A DNA stretch of 64,000 nucleotides from Cyanidiococcus yangmingshanensis. Taxonomy: Eukaryota > Rhodophyta > Bangiophyceae > Cyanidiales > Cyanidiaceae. Below are positions 44,901 to 55,433 of this stretch, one piece after another (positions within the stretch are counted from its first letter, which is position 1; each line of letters starts with the position of its first letter). A model generated the notes under the pieces. It saw only the letters and a list, made by a program, of their open reading frames with translations. It was not told the DNA's origin and did not search any database. The DNA is taken from contig VWRR01000015.1 of assembly GCA_013995675.1 (NCBI GenBank), positions 310,001 through 374,000 of the forward strand. The letters run 5' to 3'. The translations under genes were made by a program, and so were the position numbers.

Positions 44901-46822
44901 CGCTGACCAGGTCCGCGACCACCTCCACATGCGCTTCACAACCATCAATACCAACAATGGTGATGAGCTTACGCATGGCCATGAAGATATCACCAAGAAA
45001 GCGGCTCTGACGCTGCGGATAAGCGCCGTGGCCTTGAGTATCCCAGCCCTGGGCTGGCTTGGCACCGAGAGCTCGTAATGCGTGATGGCACGCGAGAACA
45101 AGGAGCACTGAGGTTCGGCCGATGATTTCATCACGCGGCAGGAATGCACAGATTCGAAAGCACTCTCGCAATCGGAGGTTGCTTGGGTCACTCGTCGTCA
45201 ACCGCCACGCCAGTCGATCTGTTCGAGTTGGGGCTGTATCTCCGTATGTTGTCGACTCGAGACACAATGATCGCTTCTTCGGCGGTAATGAACCAGTGAT
45301 ATCTTTGGCCTCGTTGTGAACGAATTCACTCGCTTCTGAGTGAGCTGCCCCAAGAGAGGGTTCTCGGCAGACGTCTAGAGCGGCACCATCACGGCACATA
45401 CATTCTACGACATAGTCCGCGAGGCTGGAGAGACGCAGTGCCTCAGCCTCACCTAGAGCCTCCGACGACGAAGACAAGGACGACAACGTCTCTCGAGCAC
45501 ACTCTGCATCATTGTGTCTGCTTTCCAGAACTTGCAGTGTCTGCCGGAAGACGTTCAGGGCGAGAAGGCTGAGCTCTAACGACTCGGGCTGTGCCATGCA
45601 TCGTTTCAGAAAATCAGACCAGGAGGGGCAGAGTGCCTGCATGCTGCCACTCTCCAAACTCGGTGCCGACTTGGGTTTTGTCAAGCGACCTGATTAGAAT
45701 TTGAAGCAAGATGCCCAGAATCGAGAGCAGATTCGCCAAATCCGTGGGCTGCCCGCATCGAAGCGCGCGATGAGAAGCCAGGCGCATCAGTCGAGTGCAG
45801 CACGCCAGTAACAGCGCGGGCTCCGTCGGCGGCACCATGGCCTGCAGGAGCACGCGCATGGCGTACAGAGCATGAGTTGCGGACGTACTCGCCTCTGTAG
45901 CGGTCCGGCGATCTCGACTCGACTGGAGAAGCAGCTCGTGATCGAGATAGGCGAGCAGTGCGTCACACGCATCTCTGCAGAGGCTCCCAATGCGGTCATG
46001 CAAAGCGGTCGTTTCGATCGCTGTGGATGGGCCCCCTGCAGATGATGCATCGGCACGATTTCTACGCGACGCGAGCGGCTGGCCAGCGTTCTCACGGCTT
46101 CTTGCCACCGCCACGAAGAATTGAAGAAAGGTGCGCATTTCACGCCACGTTCCGTACAGACTGGCACAGTGATGCGCCACCCCAACAAGGTAAATGGTTT
46201 CTAGTGCCGTCATGGCGCCTGGTGAGATGTGTCCTGAAGCAATTTGCACTGATTTGGACTTTTTGCACCATCTGACAATCGTATTGTGAATATCGAAGGC
46301 ACGACTAGTTATCTGACAAAGAACAGGTAGCAGGGATGTCGGCATCGAGCTTTGTTTCCGGCAGCGCCCGACACTTTGTTGCGACGGGGCGATATCGACC
46401 GTCCCTGAGGCCACAGCGGTCAGGATGCCGTGCACGAGATAGGCGAGCGCCTCACACTGGGCCGATGCCAGCGCCTCCTGCGATCTTTCTGCCCGTAGAG
46501 CGAACGCTCCCTCTGCTCCTGCAGCATGTTGTAGGAGTTCCAGCCAGCAAAGCGCCCTCTGGAGTCGCCCAGCTGCGTCCACGAACCCATCATCTGCCAG
46601 CGTTCGTATGAAGCACGGAACACAGTAGTCGTCGGGCGCGCTCGTTTCGTCCCATGCCCTTGTCGGTCGCAAACAAGACAGCCATCGACTCGCTTCACCC
46701 GGGTGCCACCTCTGGCATTCCTCCATGGTCCTGTCCATGGTCTTCGACTCTGAAAGCAGGACTCGTTCTCGAGTCGACAAGAGGAATAGAGCACCCACGC
46801 ATGCATGCCAAGAGGCAATCAT
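41957..46822 (-). CDS. Large HEAT/ARM-type protein, possibly an importin-13/transportin-like karyopherin
   Basis: The protein starts at ATG 46822 or at the ATG of MDRTMEECQRW shortly after. The N-terminus WHPGEASRWLSCLRPTRAWDE resembles the first HEAT helices of importin-13/transportin-3 proteins (short helix, A..WL..fQ.s..AW). Regular hydrophobic helices follow for about 1,600 residues. Examples are SILGILLQILIRSL, LELSLLALNVFRQTLQVLE and FLALRVLRIFIRWRIL. Frame one ends at 45614. Frame two runs intact for over 1,100 codons from about 45684 to 42268. A third frame may add a tail (MQHFQSALNRAFIQAPHERI) to 41957. The first change equals one extra base; placed at the TGA it reads LPLLVDFLKRCMAQPES. 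There is no decisive family motif, so other alpha-solenoids are possible. Confidence 0.5.
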
Positions 46823-46970
46823 TCGACACGCATGCGCGGTCAACGGTATGCGTGCATCTCGGCACGGATGAATGCGCCTGGACAGCCATTCATTCAAGAT
46901 GCGTGTCTCTGACGGACGCTCACCCGGCGGGAAACAATCCTAACACCTTTTGTGAGCCGTCGCTTGTGCG

Positions 46971-47364
46971 CTAGCCGCTCGGTGGCTGCTGCTTGATAGG
47001 CGCAGCATTCGTCCTGGGGCGCATGTAGCTCTGGAGCACTGGAAGCGAAACCATCTCGAACCAAGGCATGTTTATGGATGCATAGAATGAAGGAATCGTG
47101 TGCGAGTTGGGAATCTCGCTACCGAGACGCCTGCGCTGAATCTCGTTCTTGGGCATATTCACAGATCGAGGCGCAGTCGAGTTGACGCGTTCCTTTTCCA
47201 GGACTTGCGGGCCACTTGGACATAAAATCGTCTCTCGATAGAGACTTGCATTGTGTTTGACCACATCATATTCGTCGGCGAGCCAAATGAAACGTTGCTT
47301 CGTTTCGCTTTTTCAAGAAGCGCACCCATGGCCATCGTTCGAAACTTCCACACCACTCGGGCAT
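46971..47364 (-). CDS. Small unrecognised protein, two frames
   Basis: From the ATG at 47364 the frame gives MPEWCGSFERWPWVRFLKKR and EATFHLA, then continues one base on as DEYDVVKHNASLYRETIL. The end is Pro-rich (RPRTNAAPIKQQPPSG) at 46971. The change near 47290 equals one extra base at GCTCGCCGA. About 130 residues, Trp-rich start, no signal or known domain; possibly a mitochondrial subunit by appearance only. Its start lies 19 bp from the start of the plus-strand gene at 47384. Confidence 0.4.
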
Positions 47365-47383
47365 CGTCCAGGTGCCAGCGGCC

Positions 47384-47996
47384 ATGGTCGAAGCGAGCAG
47401 CGGCGCACGCACCACTGAGTCGTGGACGGCGCGTTTTGGAAACATTCCCGGCCGACTCACCATCTCTCGCGCTGGCGACAGGCTTATCAGGTCCAAGGGT
47501 GTGAAGATCGAGAGCCGCTACCACCACACGAAGAGAGTGCACACAACGATCGCTGGAGTGTCGTTTCAGCTGATGTTAACCCGTCCGCCTACGCGAGTTG
47601 GTCTGGAGCCGTTGGACCTGGAGGCACTGGACAGGGCCATTCAAAAGCGTCATCAAGACGCTGGCTCAGCTGCTTTACGTGGTGACCAAACGAGCAACCT
47701 AAACACTGCTCAGACGGTACCTCGAAGTGAGGCACAGTCTGGTGTCGCGAGGTCATCAACTGCGGCGCCACCGCGCGGATCGCTAACAACACGGCAGCGC
47801 ATCGGCCTCGACTAGACCAAGCACCAAAAATCATACTTCATCGTCTCTTTCAGAGGACGAAGTGGTTCAAGGGCCTGACTACAGATTTTCGAGAGCGCAC
47901 CATCGCTTGCCGCCTGACAGGGCGGAAACAGGACCTAGTCTCGGCGTCATTGAACAAACCGCTGAGATCGATGCCTTCGATGCAGTCTCCCCATGA
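47384..47996 (+). CDS. Small unrecognised basic protein, two frames
   Basis: From the ATG at 47384 the first frame gives RFGNIPGRLTISRAGDRLI and RVHTTIAGVSFQLMLTRPP, then a Ser/Thr-rich stretch, stopping at TAG 47813-47815. The next frame continues TKNHTSSSLSEDEVVQGPDY and ends TAEIDAFDAVSP at 47996. One extra base at or before the stop would join them. About 200 residues, no family recognised. It is divergent from the gene at 46971-47364 with almost no spacer, implying a shared promoter. Confidence 0.4.
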
Positions 47997-48057
47997 GACT
48001 TACATGTCCGCTGCGCAACAGCGCGCCCGTGCCGAGATCGATAACCGAAACGTACTT

Positions 48058-50211
48058 TTAAACCTGGTCTATCGAGGAAGCCTGCGATGAGCTCCGATAG
48101 CGCCGCAGCGGCCGGCTTGTGCCGGAAGCGTGTACAGGGGTCAGCGGCCGCATGGAGCCACCTGACTGCGGATCACTCTGTAGACGCGAATGTCGACTGG
48201 CGGACAACGGTTCCGATATCTGCACAGGTTGGTACTCTCCGTGACCATCAGCAGCCGTTGGAAAAGTCTTGTCTAGCGCAGCTTCAGTTTCCATTTCCGA
48301 GAGGCGTCCGCAGAGTGCATAGAAAAATTCCGCGTAAATCGCACCACCGACGAGGTCCAGCAGGTAGTGATGTTGGAGATAGAGTGCAGCCCACCAGACC
48401 CACAGCACATACGCCCATAGGAAACGGCCCTGTTGTGGCTCAAAAATCGCCATAAGGTATGGCCACGCTGCATGTAAGCTTGGGAATGTCCCGAACACGA
48501 CTTTGCCGGCGGTCGCGTACATGGTTTTGTAAAAACGGACGCCGAATTCGTCATCAATACGATCGAGCAGGGCAGGATCACCTTTCATTGAATAACTTGG
48601 CGGGCGAAAACCAAACTTTTCATAGTACCACGGTGGTGCCGTTGGCAGAAAGAGATGCGTAATCACCGCGAATAAAGACACCAACCCGAGGAGGCGGCCA
48701 AACTGCAAAATTCGTCGCGCCGGCGTGCGTCTCCAAATGAGCAATACGATAAACGCAAACGGTAACCCGGCATGTACTGTGTACGGGAATGCAGCCAGAA
48801 AATCCAGAAAGTTTGCACCGCGACCATTGTCATAACCAAAGAAGAACCATCGATGCGGGTAGTAGAGATACGATTCAAGGATCGGAATCCAGCGTACGTG
48901 GATCTGATGCGGTTTCCACGAACCAGGGATTAGATCGAAGAAATTGAACACCAGCAACCAAGCGAGAACCGGCCACAGATACCAAATCGCGGTCTGTGCA
49001 AGGAACAGACCCTTTGCAAGCCAGGAATGTCGGGCAGTTAGCTCCTCCCTGAGGGGCGGTTGGACGCTCACCCCCCTGACGAACAGCGTCTGAAACACAT
49101 CTGCAGCGCGCATCATGCAACGCTTCACCAAATTCGGCATGAACGATAACGTTGATCGCAGCAGTGAGCCGCCCTGTGCTGGCAAGACTCCTTCGTTTGT
49201 CTCACAAGGGTAGAAACGCGTGTCTGGTTGAGCTGACTCCAAGTCGAATCCTGTACTCGCAGTCCAGGGGCGCGATCCCGGCTCCATTCGCTGCTCTCGT
49301 ACAAGATCGTCAGCCTCCGATTGGGACGAGCTCGATGCATCGTACACATCGTCTGGCGTCGGTGACACGCTTTCGTCAACTAAGCTACTCATGGAGAGCA
49401 TGCTATCTGCCTTGGAGAGCGCCACAGAGCCCAGGGCGGTTCTGCTCTGAGGAGCCAATGCTTTGCCGCAATCCAACGAAAAAGTGCGCTCCGAGCGTCG
49501 CCTGCGGCCAGCACGCTTCCGGCCACGTCGCGTATCGCTCTCGCTCCCGCTACCACCGCTCGTAGACGAGGTATAAGAGATTTGGCCTGGCGAAGGTTCC
49601 GGAGGGTAAAATACAAACCTGGCCAATCGATATCCTAAAATACGCATACTGCTCCACATTGAAAGAGCCCGACTACGTTCCGCGGGCCGCCTCCGCTCGT
49701 CTGCGCTCCGTGTCTCCCGGTCGCTCCAAAGCGACTGGGAACGCATCCGACCCTTGCGTATTTCCCATTCAGTCAGCGGTGGCGGTGCTGCCGAGAGCGC
49801 GCCACCACCGAAACCTTCAGTAACATGCAAGGCGTTTGGAACGTAACCAGAGGCAGTGCTCAACGAAATGCGTCTCGTTCGACCTAGCAAGACAGGCTTT
49901 CGTTCAGCTCGATACCCTTTTCCCCCCGGAGACGAGGTACTTTGCTCAGTGGTCACGTCAACAATGATGGACGGCATAGAAGCCGAGCGCCCGTGTCGCA
50001 GCACGGCACTCGCTCGCTCGCGTTCGTTGTCGCCGCGCACGATACCCGAATATTCAGTAGCATCGTCACCAGCTCGATGCTGCCAATCAACGTCAACAGT
50101 CGACATCAAGTCAAAACCGTCTCGACTCTCCGAAACACGAGACAAAGAATCTGCATCATCCGAGATGGCCCGATTCTTCAACCAGCCAGCGGACGAGTCG
50201 GCCGAGCGCAT
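48058..50211 (-). CDS. AUR1-like PAP2-family phosphotransferase (inositol phosphorylceramide synthase type)
   Basis: 717 residues from the ATG at 50211; the GTG upstream at 50304 is not used here. The first 370 residues are Ser/Arg-rich and cytosolic-looking. The membrane part follows with about six helices: WYLWPVLAWLLVFNFFDLIP, AGLPFAFIVLLIW, LLGLVSLFAVITHLF, and others. The PAP2-type active site is split in the usual way: TFPSLHAAWPY with its His, and HHYLLDLVGGAIYA with the His and Asp. The spacing and the LFLPTAPPWYYEKFG element fit the AUR1/PAP2_3 branch. In fungi AUR1 moves phosphoinositol from phosphatidylinositol to ceramide in the Golgi; a related sphingolipid head-group transfer is inferred. 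It is a single intact frame. Confidence 0.8.
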   Translation of the reverse strand: MRSADSSAGWLKNRAISDDADSLSRVSESRDGFDLMSTVDVDWQHRAGDDATEYSGIVRGDNERERASAVLRHGRSASMPSIIVDVTTEQSTSSPGGKGYRAERKPVLLGRTRRISLSTASGYVPNALHVTEGFGGGALSAAPPPLTEWEIRKGRMRSQSLWSDRETRSADERRRPAERSRALSMWSSMRILGYRLARFVFYPPEPSPGQISYTSSTSGGSGSESDTRRGRKRAGRRRRSERTFSLDCGKALAPQSRTALGSVALSKADSMLSMSSLVDESVSPTPDDVYDASSSSQSEADDLVREQRMEPGSRPWTASTGFDLESAQPDTRFYPCETNEGVLPAQGGSLLRSTLSFMPNLVKRCMMRAADVFQTLFVRGVSVQPPLREELTARHSWLAKGLFLAQTAIWYLWPVLAWLLVFNFFDLIPGSWKPHQIHVRWIPILESYLYYPHRWFFFGYDNGRGANFLDFLAAFPYTVHAGLPFAFIVLLIWRRTPARRILQFGRLLGLVSLFAVITHLFLPTAPPWYYEKFGFRPPSYSMKGDPALLDRIDDEFGVRFYKTMYATAGKVVFGTFPSLHAAWPYLMAIFEPQQGRFLWAYVLWVWWAALYLQHHYLLDLVGGAIYAEFFYALCGRLSEMETEAALDKTFPTAADGHGEYQPVQISEPLSASRHSRLQSDPQSGGSMRPLTPVHASGTSRPLRRYRSSSQASSIDQV

Positions 50212-50816
50212 TCCCGCGAGACTCGTTCGAGAGACCCCTCGACGACGAACAGCGTCAGTGGACTCGAGCGTTCTCCAACGGAAGCAGCCTTCTTCCTGAC
50301 TCACTCTCTAACCAACTGTTTCAGAGACGCCACGCTATTGAAACGGCCTGCTACCGTGAACGTTACCAGCCAGATACCCGCAGAGGCCCTATGCCTCTGT
50401 TCTCCTTACGTTCACCCGAACAGCGCGGTTCGCCGTACGAAGGAAGCGACGCTTGTGGCCATCGCGAACACGCCTGGAACGGCTGCGCGCCGGCCGGGCA
50501 CCCAAACGTCCTTGTCGATTCGCGGCCGCCGTGGCGTGCGCGGCTCCATCGCATTTGAATTGATCAAGACATTCCTTTAAAGGGCCGATGGACACACAAG
50601 CGATTTCCCTTATTGGTCGTGGCCCGAGCTGTGATGGCCAGGGCATCGATCTGCTGTTCTCAAATCGCTGTGTTATGATTCCGAGCTAGCTAGCTTGCTT
50701 GGCGGAAACGCTTCTTCTTGCAGAGCGAAACCGTGGCTGTCAGTCGTGGCAGATAGTGGATGACTCGCCTGGATAGGATGGATTGTGTTGTCGAGTGAGT
50801 CGTGAGTCTCGTTCGA
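50212..50816. other. Intergenic, 5' region of the AUR1-like gene
   Basis: About 600 bp; the AUR1 frame is open upstream to 50304 without an ATG. No other gene recognised. Confidence 0.4.
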
Positions 50817-51479
50817 ATGGTGGGGTTTCCATATCGGAGTGTACGGCTGTTTCTGCTGGAACTGCGGTGCTATTTTCTCAGTGAGCGAATGCGCTCTGGG
50901 GTTGTTCGTGAATAAGATAGGATGCACTCATCAGCGAATGGATCGCGATGAAGGTTGTTGGATTCATGAGATGGTTAAACTTCTGCTCGGCTTGATCGGT
51001 TTTTCGTGGATGCGTTGACTGCAGGGAGGCGGCGCCTCTGGGACGAGAAAACAGTCTCTTCATAGACGAGACTCTTGGGTTACGTTTAGAGAAGCTGCAT
51101 GTGATGATACGTCAGCATGAGGCGAGCGCCGAGACGAGGCGTCCGTTTGTTTGCCAGGCGAAAACACACGGATGTCTGCTTCATCTCGTGCAAAACCCAA
51201 TTGCATGGTCGTCGCTATTAGACGGTGTCTCTAGGGCTGGAGTGGTGCCTTTTCCCGCTGGCGAGATTTTGATCATTGATCAGACAAGTCAATGAGCAAG
51301 ATTTTGAGTGGCAACTTGCGATCATCGAGTCCCATGCTGATAGCCCGCGCACTGACACCGTCCTGGTTTGCGTTATCGCCGCGAAACCAGACCTTGCAAC
51401 GATTCCCCATGAACGGATGCAAAACAATTACTCCAGAGCGCTTGCCGAGGGTGTAGTCCTTTTTCTGTGCATGGATTAG
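50817..51479 (+). CDS. Possible unrecognised protein in four successive frames
   Basis: From the ATG at 50817 (MVGFPYRSVRLFLLELRCYF) each frame ends at a stop and the next frame, one base on, continues with protein-like sequence. The order is KIGCTHQRMDRDEG, then DCREAAPLGRENSLFIDETL with LEKLHVMIRQHEASAETRRP, then EQDFEWQLAIIESHADSPRT, ending at TAG near 51479. All three joins can be made by skipping the T of TAA, TGA and TGA. About 215 residues if joined. No family is recognised, and the chain could be partly accidental. The opposite strand offers frames of about 80-100 codons with less natural composition. Confidence 0.3.
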
Positions 51480-51543
51480 GGCGAATGAACCAATTGAGAG
51501 AGGTGAATAAGATTCTGTGACATTGTGAGGGCATTTCCATCCT

Positions 51544-52659
51544 TTAGGATGCAGTGTCGCGTCCATCATAGTTCAGAATCAGGATGCGAGCCGTAGCCGA
51601 ACGCCACAGCTTGAATTGGCAGTAGAGAAATCGAACGTCAACCGCCAAAAAGATGAGATAATGAGCAATGAGGGCGGTACGCAACGCCACCAAGGCATTC
51701 GCCTCCACGACGGTACGAACGGCATGTCCGCCTCGATATAATGCGCGGGGCAACGGGTCCATCGTTGTGGTCTGCTTCAAGAGATGAGCCAACTCTTGGG
51801 CCTGGCGAAAAACATGTCGAGCAAAGAGCCCAATGTAGATAATGTGGAGCCAGTGGAGCCAGCGGCTCGCGACAACTGGGTCTTGCCGCTGGCCGTGTAT
51901 CATCGTCTGCCAACCGCGTAGTAGCCAAGCAATAAAAGATGGCGCTCGGCGCTCTGAGGCCTCTGCAGGAGCGTCCCATTCACGATTCAACATGGAGACT
52001 TGTAGCGAAGGATCACTCCAGTCAGAAAACGCCATCAGCCAATCCTCGTCGGCGGTATCATCGATCTCATTCCCCGCAGCTTTGTCTCTATGGAGGGGCC
52101 ACCGAAAAAGGAATTCATAGGCCGGACGGAACTGCACTTGCGAAGCGTAAAAATGACCGCATATCTCGCAGTGCCAGCAGTTTGGATCTGGCTGCCTACG
52201 GAGCCACTTTCGTAGACACCCCTGGTGGACATACTTAAGCGTGCCCGAGCACCGACAAGGGGCAATGAGGGTCTTGGGATCGCCCAGCAACTCGTCCGCA
52301 TTGGACGCCTGTCCAGTTTCCTGCCTGAGTGTTGTGTCAGAGCCTTCGTCGATGCAGCGCCTCGTGGTGTCTTTAGCGTCCGCGTCGCTCTCGCGAGAAA
52401 CACGCCAGACACGTTTCCGCAACAGTTTGAGTCTTCGCACCAGACCCAAGATAAGGCGAAGAAAGCCGCCGTGAGCGTGCTTCACGAATAGAATGATGCC
52501 ACGAAAGAAAGCGATTCCCCAATTGTTCGAACGAAACGGAGCACCAACACCCCGGAATACGGGAAGCTGCTCCGCGTCGCTCGCAGGTGCTGGTTGCTCT
52601 TCGTGGCAGATACGACAGAAACGCACGTTTCTCCGAGTTACGTACACTGTCCCGTCCAT
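51544..52659 (-). CDS. RING-CH (MARCH-type) membrane E3 ubiquitin ligase
   Basis: 371 residues from the ATG at 52659 (a GTG 33 bp upstream is ignored). The RING-CH finger is FCRICHEE, then, after an 85-residue insert, LIAPCRCSGTLKYVHQGCL and NCWHCEICGHFY, giving the C4HC3 pattern with the His of VHQGC. The insert carries a hydrophobic stretch but is mainly basic. Two hydrophobic segments near the C-terminus (WLHWLHIIYIGLFARHVF and ALIAHYLIFLAVDVRFLYC) would anchor it in membrane. MARCH proteins ubiquitinate membrane substrates in endosomes, ER or mitochondria; the location here is not evident. It is a single intact frame. Confidence 0.87.
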   Translation of the reverse strand: MDGTVYVTRRNVRFCRICHEEQPAPASDAEQLPVFRGVGAPFRSNNWGIAFFRGIILFVKHAHGGFLRLILGLVRRLKLLRKRVWRVSRESDADAKDTTRRCIDEGSDTTLRQETGQASNADELLGDPKTLIAPCRCSGTLKYVHQGCLRKWLRRQPDPNCWHCEICGHFYASQVQFRPAYEFLFRWPLHRDKAAGNEIDDTADEDWLMAFSDWSDPSLQVSMLNREWDAPAEASERRAPSFIAWLLRGWQTMIHGQRQDPVVASRWLHWLHIIYIGLFARHVFRQAQELAHLLKQTTTMDPLPRALYRGGHAVRTVVEANALVALRTALIAHYLIFLAVDVRFLYCQFKLWRSATARILILNYDGRDTAS

Positions 52660-53172
52660 ATTGACTATCTCAACCTGCCTCCGTTTAACCACGAGGTAAA
52701 CTCGGGAGAGTGCTTCCGAACGAGACCAAGGTCGGCGTAGAGAAGCAACGTCATCGTGATTGGGTGTCTAGGCTAGTTTTGGGCTGAAGTGGCCGCCCAG
52801 CGTACACCGCACAATCTCCGTCGCCTGCCTCCTCCGCACGCCTCTGTTCTCGAGCCTCGTGCAGATACCCAGGGTTCTTGACGCCTCCGATCAGCATAGG
52901 CTGAATCAAGCTCTTGAAGGACACAAGTCTCCGCCTGGTGCATTCAACGGAAATCGATTCGTAACAGACTCCGGTGTGTGCACAGAAGGACCGGCGTAGA
53001 AACGTTGGGCCAGGACACAGGTTTTCGACAACGAGCCGACACGTTGCGCTTTAGCGTCTGGCGGTGTTGCAACCCTAGCCCCTAGCCATTCCGCTCAAGG
53101 ACGTATCTAAAGGGCACCAAGGTGCGTCTGTTAGGTTCAGCGGACTAGAACTTGCGGCACACAACTTGGCTC
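52660..53172. promoter_or_regulatory. Divergent promoter region
   Basis: About 510 bp between the starts of the RING-CH ligase and the LIM protein. No specific motif claimed. Confidence 0.4.
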
Positions 53173-55299
53173 ATGACTCCTCAACAGGACGTTGTCTCGT
53201 CCGCAAAACTTCGCCAGGCACTGAGCGCGTTACTGCTGCAGTCGCCTCGTGGGCTCTCTGTTCGTTTTCGAGACCCTGATGACTGCCAGTCTCGTCTCTT
53301 TGTTCACATAGAATCTGGAAGGGCTTGGATCGCCGATCGCTCGAGTGCCATTGTTGAGGAGCTGGGCTCAGATCCGAGCACAACAGCAGCGTTGTTGCGC
53401 GATAGCTTTCACTTGCTCTGCGCGCCAACTGCTCCAAACAGTGGTGAACAGCCGTCCGACAATCTAGATTTTCTCATTCGTTTGCGCACCAGTGATCAAG
53501 TTGCTCTGCTTGGCATGGAGCGTCTACCCGGAAGTTTGGCACCATTCCAGGTCTCGCCACTTCGACAGAAAATGGACGAGTTCGCTGAAACTGCCGCTGT
53601 GCGGATGCGCGTTCCATGGACGGCACCTCAGCAGAAACTGCTGTTTTTGCTTTCAAGTCTGGATGGGAAATTCATGCTGGCGAAACCGCAATCAACGCAG
53701 ACGCGTACCAAAGCAGGTACGTGCATTGAGTTACAGCGCATTGCGACAGACACGTCAGCGACTGTGATCGAGACATCGGGTGCTTCCCAGCGAGCGTTGG
53801 CGCTCACCATCGAACTGGATACACTGGCTCTGGACCGAGCGTGTTTCCGATCCGCTTGGAAGAATCGCGAGCTTGCATGGTTAAGACCGCACGGAGATCA
53901 CTGCCTATTGTCGGGGATTGCCGACACTCACTGGGTTCCTATTGAGCCGCTCGAGGTCGCTTGGCAACGAGTGGCGACCCAGCAACTTCATTGGCCGAGA
54001 CCCGTGCGCATGAAACTTCTTAGCTTCGCGATCGGAGGAAGAATGCTCGAGGGTAAATGGTACGGGCTCGGTACGAACCATTCCCTCTGTCTTTGGCAGG
54101 AAGCAAGTCCATTGGTATGCTGTGAAAGGAAACAGAGTTCGTCCAAGAACAAGTCTCGGTGGCAGGTCTCTCTGTCTTCGCAAAAGAACGAAACACCGGC
54201 TGTATTTCGCATTCTGTGGCGATCAGGCAATCGGCCTAGTTCGTGTTTCTTGCGGCTGTGTTGCCCGTCGAAGGGAGCGCGTCCAGATGATGAAGGAGTG
54301 GCACTTTATCTGGGTCTTGAAAAATCAAACTCGCGTCTGGTGTTGAAGCATCGACCACGACAATGGGAACTTTTCGAAATTCACCTAGACGATGCAGGTG
54401 AGGATCCTTGGACGCGCTGCTCGGATGTTCGATCAGCCAAGACTGCAGAGCTTGGCGTCGGACCACAAGCGACCGAAGATGCCTACTTTGCCCGTGCCCG
54501 CCGCGTCCTGGATGAACTTTGCAGAGAAGAGCGATCTCAGACAGAGACCGAACGACGGACGGGGCAGACACAGGAGATTGTCGGTCGCCGAAATGCCGTT
54601 ATCGATAAGGTCGCGATGGCGCTGGCCCAACGAGAAGCCGAACGTCCTGCTCGGGCACGCAGCGGCCGCGACCAACCGCACGCGCTGCCTGGTAACCGAG
54701 CCGAGTCGGAAACCGAGATGGAAACTACACTGAAAACCGGATCGAAATCATCACCGTCGACGAAGGATTCGGATGCCGAGTCGGGAGAGCATCCACAAGT
54801 CGTTCAGGGCGGCACGACATCGGCCGATCCCCAGAGCAACCTGCTATGCGCCCAGTGCCGTCAAAGCATCATTGGTCAGTACGTTCGTGCGCTCTCCAAA
54901 AGCTTTCATCCAGCCTGTTTCACTTGCAGCATTTGCAGTCGACCGTTGGCGCCTGCAGCCAAATTCCGGACTAGTCTCGGGAATCCGTTCTGTGAGACTT
55001 GTTACGCGCAACATATCGCTCCTCGTTGTGCCCGATGCAAAGCCCCAATAACAGACCTGGTTGTGACGGCAATGGAACGCAAATGGCATCGTGAGTGCCT
55101 CCGATGTGTGCGGTGTGGCCTACCGTTATGTGATGAGCGCTCATCTGGTTCAAATAGGTTTTATCTGTACCCGGGCCATCCTGATAAGCCGCACTGTGAG
55201 CTTTGTGTTCGTGGTGAACGCAGGCAAAGAGAAGCGCCTCGAGTACTATCAGGCGACGGCGGTGCTACTGTATTAGACCAGGGACGACGCTATCGATAG
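53173..55299 (+). CDS. LIM-domain protein with large unassigned N-terminal region
   Basis: 708 residues from the ATG at 53173 (upstream TTG ignored). Residues about 560-680 form two zinc modules: CAQCRQSIIGQYVRALSKSF, HPACFTCSICSRPLA, FCETCYAQHIAPRCARCKAP, WHRECLRCVRCGLPLCDE, and CELC. The pattern C-x2-C..H-x2-C..C-x2-C fits a complete LIM domain followed by a second one. LIM domains bind proteins, often cytoskeletal or nuclear. The first 540 residues contain regular beta-type sequence without a recognised fold, then a Lys/Glu/Ser-rich linker. Red algae have few LIM proteins known to me, so the partner is unknown. It is a single intact frame. Confidence 0.78.
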   Translation: MTPQQDVVSSAKLRQALSALLLQSPRGLSVRFRDPDDCQSRLFVHIESGRAWIADRSSAIVEELGSDPSTTAALLRDSFHLLCAPTAPNSGEQPSDNLDFLIRLRTSDQVALLGMERLPGSLAPFQVSPLRQKMDEFAETAAVRMRVPWTAPQQKLLFLLSSLDGKFMLAKPQSTQTRTKAGTCIELQRIATDTSATVIETSGASQRALALTIELDTLALDRACFRSAWKNRELAWLRPHGDHCLLSGIADTHWVPIEPLEVAWQRVATQQLHWPRPVRMKLLSFAIGGRMLEGKWYGLGTNHSLCLWQEASPLVCCERKQSSSKNKSRWQVSLSSQKNETPAVFRILWRSGNRPSSCFLRLCCPSKGARPDDEGVALYLGLEKSNSRLVLKHRPRQWELFEIHLDDAGEDPWTRCSDVRSAKTAELGVGPQATEDAYFARARRVLDELCREERSQTETERRTGQTQEIVGRRNAVIDKVAMALAQREAERPARARSGRDQPHALPGNRAESETEMETTLKTGSKSSPSTKDSDAESGEHPQVVQGGTTSADPQSNLLCAQCRQSIIGQYVRALSKSFHPACFTCSICSRPLAPAAKFRTSLGNPFCETCYAQHIAPRCARCKAPITDLVVTAMERKWHRECLRCVRCGLPLCDERSSGSNRFYLYPGHPDKPHCELCVRGERRQREAPRVLSGDGGATVLDQGRRYR

Positions 55300-55433
55300 A
55301 ATACGCCAAAGCGTTGGGGCGCAGCACCCGACCACGTGAACGACCGAGGCAACCGTTTGTATTCCGTGGTCGAATCTCTCCCACAATCGGTTTGTACTTA
55401 CAAATCAGTGCTACATGGCCTGTGAATCTGTTG

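Noticed and set aside
51218-51569. Minus-strand frames of 69 and 98 codons
   Set aside because: They are opposite to the plus-strand chain and downstream of the RING-CH gene; no domain and weaker composition.
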